Both the position numbers and the translations under genes were made by a program. This document shows positions 56,323 through 64,000 of a DNA stretch of 64,000 nucleotides, piece after piece. The stretch is taken from positions 744,001 through 808,000 of the forward strand of contig BCIO01000002.1 of NCBI GenBank assembly GCA_001599975.1, read 5' to 3'. The stretch's first letter is position 1. The number at the start of each line of letters is the position of its first letter. The notes beneath the pieces were generated by a model. The model saw only the letters and a list, made by a program, of their open reading frames with translations, made no database searches and was not told the origin of the DNA. The DNA is from Cystobasidiopsis lactophilus. Lineage: Eukaryota > Basidiomycota > Agaricostilbomycetes > Agaricostilbales > Chionosphaeraceae.

Positions 56323-56991
56323 ATGCTGGACCCAGAAACTCGGTTGCTGTATGGCTTGGGGCCGCGGACGCGCGCCAAGGCCATCCACTCACACCAAGAG
56401 GCGCTCCTGCGAAAGCGCTTCTTGACTCTCGAACCGGAGATCTTGGCCCAAGTCCAAGCTGCGGCTGCTGCCCAAGCTGGTGGCTCGGAGAACAAGCAGG
56501 GAGTCAAGCGGAAGCGGCGCACGCTGTTCCCTGACGAGCCTTCGCCCGAGAATGAGGAGGAAGGCTCCCAAGCCCAGGAGGACCAAGAGGACGGGTTCGG
56601 CTTGGATTCGGCGCATCTACAGGCACTGACTTATGTCTACTCCACTATGGTGAGCTCCCTTGCCTTTGGCCTTCGGAGAAGTTTTGTCATGCTGAAAGTT
56701 TGTGTCTGCGCGCAGGGCTCATTCAAAGACTCGGTCCCGCTCCCACCGAAACCTTTACTGGCCAAATTGATAGAGACCACTCGCGCCTCTCCCTTCTACG
56801 ACCCTTCTTCCCTCACGCACCACTCGCTCGTCCAATTATCAGACGCAGCTTGGTCCGATGACCTGCCCGACTTCGAAGACAAGACGGCCAAAGAAGCGAG
56901 GAAGGAGGAGGAGCTCTGGGAGAAGGAGCACGAGCAGGCGTTTGGGGAGAAGCTCAAGATCTTGAAGGCCACCGAGAGGCTGCTTGCTTAG
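56323..56991 (+). CDS. Hypothetical nuclear-type protein
   Basis: Not recognised. The ATG at 56323 sits immediately after a good acceptor, so an upstream exon may exist. The protein starts MLDPETRLLYGLGPRTRAKA and IHSHQEALLRKRFLTLEPE, continues with an Ala/Gln run, a basic KRKRR patch (possible nuclear localisation signal) and an acidic segment (ENEEEGSQAQEDQEDGFG). It splices over about 66 nt from YVYSTM to GSFKDSVPLPPKPLLAKLIE. The frame ends at 56991, but the following bases (TTGCTTAG) also look like an acceptor, so the gene might continue. Confidence 0.5.
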   Translation: MLDPETRLLYGLGPRTRAKAIHSHQEALLRKRFLTLEPEILAQVQAAAAAQAGGSENKQGVKRKRRTLFPDEPSPENEEEGSQAQEDQEDGFGLDSAHLQALTYVYSTMVSSLAFGLRRSFVMLKVCVCAQGSFKDSVPLPPKPLLAKLIETTRASPFYDPSSLTHHSLVQLSDAAWSDDLPDFEDKTAKEARKEEELWEKEHEQAFGEKLKILKATERLLA

Positions 56992-57402
56992 CCCTCACTT
57001 TCGCCGGAGTGGATCGGCTGGGAAAGGTGAGCTGGAAGCCGGCAGTCTAGACCTCGCTCGCATGCTGATCTCGAGCTTTTTTCTCCCCGCAGACCATAGA
57101 AGTATCCAATGGCAATGTGGCAAAAGCCGGGTGAGGGCGCCTCCCCTCCCCCAGATCTCCCTTCGCAGACTGATCTCTTCCTCTTGTGGTGTTTTCACAG
57201 CTTGGAGAATCTTTCAACAGACCTTCCAAAACCTCAAACGCTAGTCGACTGACCACTTGGCGTATGAACCGGGTGGCGGGGGCTCGCGCATCATTGATAC
57301 GCCTCTCTTGTACTCTGACCTCCAATTCTTGTATCACTTTTTGCCCTGGAAATGACTTTCAATTGGTTGAATGGTTCCTCTCCCTCTCCCCTTTAGCCAT
57401 CC

Positions 57403-58156
57403 TTGGCTGCTGTTGACTTGAAAGGAACAGAGCCGGACATCATCCTGTTCGGCGGTCAAAATCGCTCCTCCTTGAACTACCTCGACAACTTCTTCCTTCA
57501 CCCTATGCACTGCGATTCTGAAGGGATCTACCAGACCATCGAGCATTACTTCCAAGCCGCCAAGTTCCCCCATGACCCGGAATACAAAGAGCAAATTCGG
57601 AATGCCGCCACGCCTGCGGAAGCTAAGAGGTGCGTCTTCGCCTCTTACCGTACCTAGTGATAGGTATAAAAGTGGTCACTGTACAGACTGGGAGCTGCCA
57701 AACGCTTACCGCCTGATGTGTTGACGAGGTGGAAAGAAGGCGAAGCAACGAACGCGATGGACCGCGCTCTGGCTTTCAAGTTTGATTTGGGCTCCGATTT
57801 GGCGGGCAAGCTGGTAGTGGATACCAAAGGCAAGACGCCGGTGGAGTTGGTTACTGAGTGGGTCGTTCGCATTTGGGAGTAGGACGAGAGCTGATGTGGG
57901 TTTGGAGCAGTGATCCGAGTAGGCCTCCTCTACCTTAGCCTTTCTGTGGAGGCTCAGATCTTGGAAATAATATACAGCATGGGACGACAAGATCTGGGGC
58001 TGTGGCAAAGACGGTGAGGCTCGCCACCACTCGAAACCTTCTGTGACCAGACTGATCTCGTTTTTGATTCGATGTCCTCACAGGCTATGGCGAGAACCGC
58101 ATGGGTATAAGGCTTAAGATCAGGCGGGACTGGCTCGCGGCGCAGATAGAGTCATG
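57403..58156 (+). CDS. NADAR-domain protein (YbiA-like), N-terminus unresolved
   Basis: Member of the NADAR family, whose characterised members are N-glycosidases acting on ADP-ribose-type or riboflavin-pathway compounds. Domain blocks in order: IILFGGQNRSSLNYLDNFFL, GIYQTIEHYFQAAKF (the EHYFQA.KF signature), ATPAEAKR-LGAAKRLPPDV, AMDRALAFKFDLGSDLAGKL and TPVELVTEW. Across a splice of about 130 nt follows IWGCGKD, and after one more intron GYGENRMGIRLKIRRDWLAA, stop at 58156. WGCGKDGYGENRMG is the canonical end of NADAR. No ATG precedes the domain in frame, so a 5' exon must lie upstream of 57403, possibly within 57000-57390, where frames look coding but do not join cleanly. Confidence 0.75.
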
Positions 58157-58762
58157 AACTTCCTCCCTAAGTGGGTTCTGCTTGCTTTCTCACAGTGGCC
58201 AAGTAGAAGGGTTGTAACTGGAATGCGAATCGTGCGATGCAAAAAGTGATCTATAATTACAATTTACAACGTGCGAAGAAGAATTGGCTGGACAAGCGAA
58301 AATGTCGAAGGAGGTTGATATCCTTGGTGGGCAAGAGGTCGGTGGCGAACGCGAAGTGGTCGGCAACTAAGGTAGACAACGCATGGAAGGCATTGTTCTA
58401 AACTGACTGACTGAATGAGCTGTGAGCGGATAATTGAAGCATCGTGCTAACCTTGGGAGCTGCGAGGGTGGTGGGCGTTGTGGCCGATTTTTGGTCGCAG
58501 CTTATTTCTGCGCCAAGAAACGGCGCTTGCAGCTTCCAATGGCTGAATCCAAGCCAGAAAACCGACCGAAACTTGGGTAAGGTGAGCTACTCATGATGTT
58601 CTGCCTTGTGCTTTCCATAGATTTTGTCAAAGTCTGCATCAACTCCCCAATCAGAGCTGAAGAACCTGAATGGAAAACAAACAAATGCTTACGAGGCTGA
58701 CACTGAGGACGTCCGTTAGCATTGAGCAGATTTGCCTGACTGAAAGAAGGGAGAACCAATAC
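58157..58762. other. Interval with no assigned gene
   Basis: About 600 nt. A reverse frame at 58502-58759 could be a further exon of the next reverse gene, but nothing confirms it. Confidence 0.35.
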
Positions 58763-59287
58763 TCACCGGGTCCCCATTTTGATACCAATGTGTATACTTA
58801 AGATGTCTATGGGTCCAGAAGTACCAAATGATGGGACATGATATGATGACGGCCGAGAAATCTGTTTCGCGCCTCCGGTCAATGGGTGGGATTTTGCTGC
58901 CGAGAAATTACGCCCACAAAGTCCCCAGAGACTGGCGTCGGAGTGGATGTCAGAGGGCATGATAGTCATTATGGAGACCACGTACACGCAAAAGGTCGTC
59001 GAGGAAAAGGGGTCCGCTATGCTGCCACAGCAGCCGCCGCCGCTGCTGCCGCCACCGCCATGATGTCCTCCTCCCCAGGCTGTACTCGTGGAAGATGTAT
59101 TCCCATGGAGCGTGGGCCAGCCCACGTTGGAGGAAGTGGTTGTTGTAGTCGACGAGCTACTGTGGATTGTCGGAGCCCATCTGCGCCAGGGTGCATTTAG
59201 GAATCGCTTTGCCACCAACGCCAGGACGACTTACCCAGGGTCGTTCCGCTTGGAAATGATATCATTGACAGATGCAGTAAGGCTCAT
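58763..59287 (-). CDS. Hypothetical Ser/Thr- and Gly/His-rich small protein
   Basis: Not recognised. The ATG at 59287 gives MSLTASVNDIISKRNDPG; a phase-2 donor (GTAAGT) and acceptor CGCAG join it to WAPTIHSSSSTTTTTSSNV. A low-complexity GGGHHGGGGSSGGGCCGS stretch follows. The frame continues to 58763, but much of the distal part may be intronic. The clean join of exon 1 and exon 2 is the main support. The Gly-rich CC segment is reminiscent of small cysteine-rich membrane-associated proteins, without enough to assign one. Confidence 0.4.
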
Positions 59288-60390
59288 GCCACGCCTCTGG
59301 CATGGAAGGGAGGAAGGGCTCTCTCTATCGGTGGTCGTCGGGAGGCAGCCCAGGAAGGTGGCGGTGAGCGTCGACTCCCCGGTACGAGATTGACTTGTGG
59401 GCAGTCTGGCACGGTTCAAGACGGACTCTCAAGGCTTGTCATAGTGAAGATGCCACATGAGGATTGACAGATCGACAAAATCCCTCGAGAACATTATAAT
59501 GCAAAGCAAGCCAATTCGACGAGATGCATGAATGCAGTAAAAAGAGAGGACAGGGTCTCGTTCCTGGAGAACAGGGACAAGAGCAACTGCGAGGCCAGCG
59601 CAGATGCGAGCAATCGCCGAACGCGAAAGAGGGCTTCAGACAAAGACTCGAACGAAATCGGCAGGACATGTAGGGACATTAGTACATCACATCATCAATA
59701 GTTTGTTGGTAAAGTCTACATGTCAATGAACCAGATCCAACATGCCGCCGATGTCCTGGCTCGGGATGTCCAACGGATGCACGCCTGAGGGGGGCCGCCA
59801 CGTTCTGAAGCAAAACGGCTTTAGCTTGTACTCTGAGAATGCTTGATTAGCAAAATTTCATACGGCAGACACGACGCCACTGGTGGAAAAGACTCTGGGG
59901 TTACAGAGAGGCCAGAGTTTCGAACCAACTGGGCAGCAGCACTCCTGCCAGGAGACAAAGAGCCACTAGCGAACAGAGGAGCTGTCCAAAAGAGCTGGAG
60001 CGACGAATGCGTTGTCGTTGCTACCGGAAACGCGACTAGGCAGATGAAACCAGAGGCGATGTCCACTTGTTCGAAAACTTCTCAATCATGGCTCTCAATC
60101 ATGGCCATGGTGATTGTGCGACCTCGACTTTTCCGAATAATAATGGAAGTTGTTTGGAGGAAGGTTGCTGGGGTCTCCTTGCCGGCCGAGGAACTTGCCA
60201 TGGTCTGCCGCCACGAGTGAGAAACGGCTTTCAAGAGGCCAAAAAGTAGACATACGATGATTGCACTGCATTCAAACAGTTGAATGGTAAGCAGTCTTGT
60301 TTTGCGAGAACGGCGGAAGCACGCACGTCATCGCCGTTCTTGTACCAATGGCGGTAGCGCAAATGCCGATGGACCCTGATTTTCCGACTT
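59288..60390. other. Gene-poor interval
   Basis: About 1.1 kb. Reverse-strand fragments look partly coding, such as YRHWYKNGDDV and DCLPFNCLNAVQSSYVYF at 60240-60370 and a hydrophobic frame at 59821-60066. The first could be an alternative 3' end of the Cys-rich gene that follows. Nothing else was supported. Confidence 0.35.
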
Positions 60391-60913
60391 TCAGATCCCC
60401 CACGGACACGCTTCCATAGGCATTTTTACGCACCAGAAGTACCTATGAGACTCGCCGTCAGCGTAAAATGGGCATACTCGACCGCGCGATCCCCTTACCT
60501 GAGCTCCGACCAGAGACGGCTCGGATTAGGACCGCATCAGTAGCCGCGTAGGACTCTCACCATGTAATGGGGCACAACAAAGCATTGATGGTGACGTAGA
60601 GACCCCAAGTTCTGTCCGGGCAGAAGAGGATGAGCAAGCCGAGGACAAAGACCAGAGACGCTGGTGGCAAATCCTCGAACTCGCATGTTAAACCAGCATA
60701 CCCAGATGGTGTCGCACGTCCCATCTGGCTTGTACTTTTTGCATTTCGGGGCAGGCTCGTCATCGCAATCGTCGCAGCGAATTTCATTGTGAGCCAGCAC
60801 TCTGTTCTCCGGACAAGGGCTTCGGTCTTAGCGGAACTAGGCGCGCTTCTTGGGGCAACGTACATAGAAATGGAAGTGAAAAGAATGAGCGTCAGGAGCA
60901 TCCAGCGCGCCAT
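60391..60913 (-). CDS. Small secreted cysteine-rich protein
   Basis: Unknown secreted protein of about 100 residues, built from four exons whose phases all agree. The ATG at 60913 starts MARWMLLTLILFTSISI; a phase-2 intron (donor GTACGT) joins VLAHNEIRCDDCDDEPAPKC, completing a good signal peptide with cleavage near VLA. KKYKPDGTCDTIW follows, then a phase-0 intron to NLGSLRHHQCFVVPHYM, and another phase-0 intron to VRGSRGRVCPFYADGESHRY and FWCVKMPMEACPWGI, stop at 60391. Eight cysteines in the mature part suggest four disulfides, typical of fungal secreted effectors or antimicrobial-type proteins; role not inferable. A different 3' splice could extend it. Confidence 0.55.
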
Positions 60914-61567
60914 GGCGTCTACGGGAAGAGGAGCGGTCGGCGTGCCAGCCCTCGCCGAATGGAGAGGCGGTGTGCTCCAAGTTCTCGACTCGACTTATGG
61001 GTCAGTCAAACAGAGGCTCCAAATGACAGAATGAACACAATGTCCAGGCCAGAAGGCAACCAAAAAGAGACCAGCCGCCAGCGCTCCTGAATGACGCAAA
61101 CGCGAAGGCCCACGGCTCGAGGAACAGCTTCTGTCGTTGCTGGCGCACGACGAGACCAGGCTCTACTTCAGTCCACAAGGCATCCAAAAGCCGCTCGGAG
61201 AAGCAAACGAGACCAGAGCACCTCCAGGTTAAAACCTTTTGACTTTGACCAACCGCATCCCGAAGTCACACGATATCCCAATTCTCGCGTCTCTCTCAGG
61301 CCAGAGTGTTTGTTACCAGCTTGCAAGGACGACGTGCTGGCCACAAAGCCATGGGCCGGCAATAACGCGTTTCTCCAGAAGGCGCCAAGCGAAGGAAGAA
61401 AGAAAACAGAAGCGCACGCACTGGCCGTCCTCTGCCAACAACGATTTTAATCGATCTAAGGCTGCAGTTCGCCACTTGTGACTGGTTGCTGTGTAATAAG
61501 AGCCGGGATTGGGGGGCGATAGCAGAGGGGATCGAGCTAGGGCGACCGGCGGACGAAGACAGCAAGC
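60914..61567. other. Divergent promoter region
   Basis: About 650 nt between the secreted-protein gene and the CSC1-type gene. Several frames are open, none convincing. Confidence 0.45.
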
Positions 61568-64000
61568 ATGGCAGACGTCGAGCACCGCGACTATAGCACC
61601 AGCTTCCATGGCCTCCTCACCGACCTGTACGTCTCACTGGGCATCATGGCTTTTGGCATCGTCGTCTTCGAGGTGAGCATCCTTGCCCGATTTACACGCG
61701 CATGGGTCAAAGCTGATGTTTGCCCTTAAAATCACGTCAAGACGCTCCGGCGCTGGCGGAGGCATGTCGACCAGCCAGAGACGGACAGCGAAAAGTGGCA
61801 GATGACCAGCTATCTCTACTCTGCGCGGAGTTTTGTGCCGTGGAAGCCCTCGCCCATGCTGAGCAAATACCCGTTTGGCTGGGTGTGGCAGGTCATCAAG
61901 CTCAAGGAGTCGTTTTACGTCGAGCACACCTCTGTCGACTCAGCCTCCTACATTCGCGTTCTGCATGGCTGCCTTCTCTTCACGCTGTCCCAGAGCCTGA
62001 CTGTCCTCCCGGTTCTGCTCGCCATCCATCTTCACTACAGCCCCGATACGTACCTCAGCACCGACATCAACCGAGCCTCACTTTCTGCTCTGGTGTCGGA
62101 CGAGGGCAACGTGCACTTGCTTTGGGTGCACACGCTGTGCCTGTGGTGGATGAGCATTGCCTGGGGTCTGTGCGTGATGTGGATCGGAAAAGGGGTCTTG
62201 CAGTTCCGGCGGCAGTCGCTCAAGGCCCTGGCCGAGCAGTCGGCGGATGCTTCTGGAGCACAAGGGGAGAAGGCGGCGGCGGCAAGCGAGCTTCGGGGGT
62301 GGCAACATCGCACGCTGATCATGACCAACATCCCGGTCCACATGCGCTCCGAAGGCCAGATCTGCGACTACCTGGCCGAAGTGCTCGTCAGCGTGCCCAA
62401 GTCGTCGCCCAATAGCACTGCTTCTTCGCCTGTCACGACGATGCCGCCGTCATTCCCTCCTCCTCAGCACCCAGCCGAATTTGCGAGGAAACCGAACCCG
62501 CCCTCTCCGACCCAGCGTAAAGGAAAGCAGAAGATAGCCCTGGGCCCAATATCCAAAGTGTGAGTTCGTCTCGGCATTTGCCACCGTACTTTTGCGAGAA
62601 GCGCTCGGTGGGAGAGAATAGTAACCGTGCTGATTATGAGCATGTGACAGTGTTCTTGTGCGGCGAACCATGCAGCTGCACGACATTTATCGGAAGCGGG
62701 AGGCGGCACAGACCGAACTGGAGGAAGCTCACATCGAGCTCGCCCGTGCTGCCCTCGCTGCCGCCAAGCAATACCTTCAACAGCAGTCTAAATACCCTCA
62801 TCGCGATAAAAATCAGCATCTTTCTCCACCAGATCTAGAAAAGTTGGCTAGCGCCGACATGGCCATGCTGGCCGAAAAGCTCGAACCCTACTTGCCCTCC
62901 ACCTCCTCTAAAAAGTCGCCGCCGCCGGAAGTCACTGTCTGGGAAACCTTACGGCTGCTTCCACCTCATCTCCTAGATCGGTTCCAGCCTCTACACAAAC
63001 TTAGACACCTCTTCAAGGGCCAACGCGTCCCCGCCATCGACTACCACTTAACTCGCTTTAACCTCTACACCGCCTTGCTAGAAGATCTCAGAGCTAGCCC
63101 AGAAGTGTCTTTCAAGCCGTCTCCGACCGCTTTTATTACGTTTGAACGGGCCATCGATGCTCGCCGCGTGATGCGACTCTGCCCAAAGCACCCGACCCGG
63201 ACTTGGGCTTGTTTGACAGCGCCTGCGCCGGATGTTAGAGACATCGAGTGGGACAAGCTTGTAGCCACTTCATTCAAGGGAGACGTGGTACGGTCGGTTG
63301 TCGTGGAAGGCCTTGTGTGGTGAGCGTCAACTTCTGTGCCTTAAGAACATGGATTGACCTCATCTTCCCAACCTAGGCTCTTTATAAGTAAGAGTTTCAG
63401 TCCTCAAGCCGGTTCGATTCTGATCTGTAGCTGGTGCGAGCAGTCTTTTGGATCATTCCGGTCTCCCTGCTGCTGGCGTTCGTCTCTGTCACCAATCTTG
63501 GCAAGGTGTGGCCAGCACTAGCGAGATATCTGGCCGATCACAAGTCGACAAATGCGTTGTTGGAATCACTAGTGCCCACGGTTCTGCTGTCGGTCAGTCA
63601 GCGGCTTGACCTGGGCTGAGCCTCCTGCTCACACATTGCTTTTGCAGATTTTGCTATTCCTGGTGCCTACAAGTCGGTGTTCTCTGACTGAATTGCCCCT
63701 GCTTCCGAATCTGAAAGCCAGCCCACAGTGATCATCCAGTTCTCCAATCACGGCCAACACTTTTTCACCGTCAGCTCTCTCCACAACGCTGTACTTGGCC
63801 GCTATTGGAAGTTCCTGATGACTGATGTCATCATCTTGTTCTGCGTCGGCACGGTAGCGGTCGAGTCGGTGTTCACGGATCCCGGCCAATTCCTTGCGGC
63901 GTCGAGCCTGCTCAACCGCGTCGCTTCCGCCTTCCCCGCCGGCGCAGTCTTCTTTGTCGGTTGGCAAATTCTGGTTTGCGGCTTACATCCTTTTTTCGAG
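61568..64000 (+). CDS. CSC1/OSCA/TMEM63-type cation channel, 3' end outside the window
   Basis: Osmosensitive calcium-permeable channel family (DUF221/RSN1_7TM). The ATG at 61568 begins MADVEHRDYSTSFHGLLTDL and the first membrane helix, YVSLGIMAFGIVVFE. Splicing leads to TLRRWRRHVDQPETDSEKWQ, YLYSARSFVPWKPSPML and WVWQVIKLKESFYVEHTSVD, typical of the family. TM segments follow near 61960-62180. A cytosolic loop has HRTLIMTNIPVHMRSEGQIC, an insert rich in Pro/Ser, and after an intron LHDIYRKREAAQTELEEAHI. Then come PSPTAFITFERAIDARRVMR, PDVRDIEWDKLVATSFKGDV and the channel core AVFWIIPVSLLLAFVSVTNL. RYWKFLMTDVIILFCVGTVA is the last conserved block before the right edge cuts the gene. Confidence 0.88.

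Noticed and set aside
59843-60220. Forward 125-codon frame as a gene
   Set aside because: Composition is not protein-like and no splice partners, domain or signal peptide are visible.
63405-63432. B-box-like GGTTCGATTC
   Set aside because: It lies in an intron of the CSC1-type gene and no A-box or cloverleaf surrounds it.

Overview
The window looks like nuclear DNA of a fungus, most likely a basidiomycete. Protein genes are dense, about one per 1.7 kb, and most are split by short GT-AG introns of roughly 45-85 nt. Several families are fungal or fungus-enriched: a GT90 CAP10-like transferase, a Kar9 homologue, an App1-type phosphatidate phosphatase, hevein-type CBM18 modules and many small secreted or GPI-anchored proteins. 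I place it no more precisely than that. I saw no bacterial operons, rRNA, CRISPR array or credible tRNA, and no transposon or virus-like element.

Layout. 1-9.5 kb: the 5' part of an Msc2/ZnT5-type zinc transporter (cut by the left edge), a secreted GH5 glucanase with two CBM18 modules, a stray second copy of the transporter's 5' end, a NAD(P)-binding protein, an F-box/LRR protein and a poorly resolved cysteine-containing ORF. 9.5-25.4 kb: a mixed-strand block holding a DUF155 (Rmd1/RMND1-type) mitochondrial protein, a gephyrin-type molybdenum cofactor enzyme, a PRiA4_ORF3-domain protein, a PH-domain protein, a Syg1/Xpr1-type SPX-EXS phosphate transporter, a GT90 transferase, a PTG-repeat GPI-type protein and LSM8. 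25.7-34.9 kb: eight same-strand paralogues of one small secreted GPI-type family, seven apparently intact and one decayed. Within it a two-gene module of about 2.27 kb is repeated head to tail. This array is the most unusual part of the window. 35.6-55.8 kb: mainly one-strand cell-biology genes: F-box/LRR, APP1, a Tvp38-type membrane protein, an SDR, a zinc alcohol dehydrogenase, the farnesyltransferase beta subunit, KAR9, a coiled-coil protein and an ER J-protein. 56-64 kb: a hypothetical protein, a NADAR-domain protein, small hypothetical or secreted proteins, and a CSC1/OSCA-type channel cut by the right edge.

The housekeeping genes are not arranged as a pathway. The one functional cluster is the array of small surface or secreted proteins. 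Together with the PTG-repeat protein, the chitin-binding glucanase and the cysteine-rich secreted protein at 60.4-60.9 kb, it gives the window a strong cell-surface and secretion character. Exon joins were deduced by eye from reading frames and splice signals, so internal boundaries and some termini are approximate.
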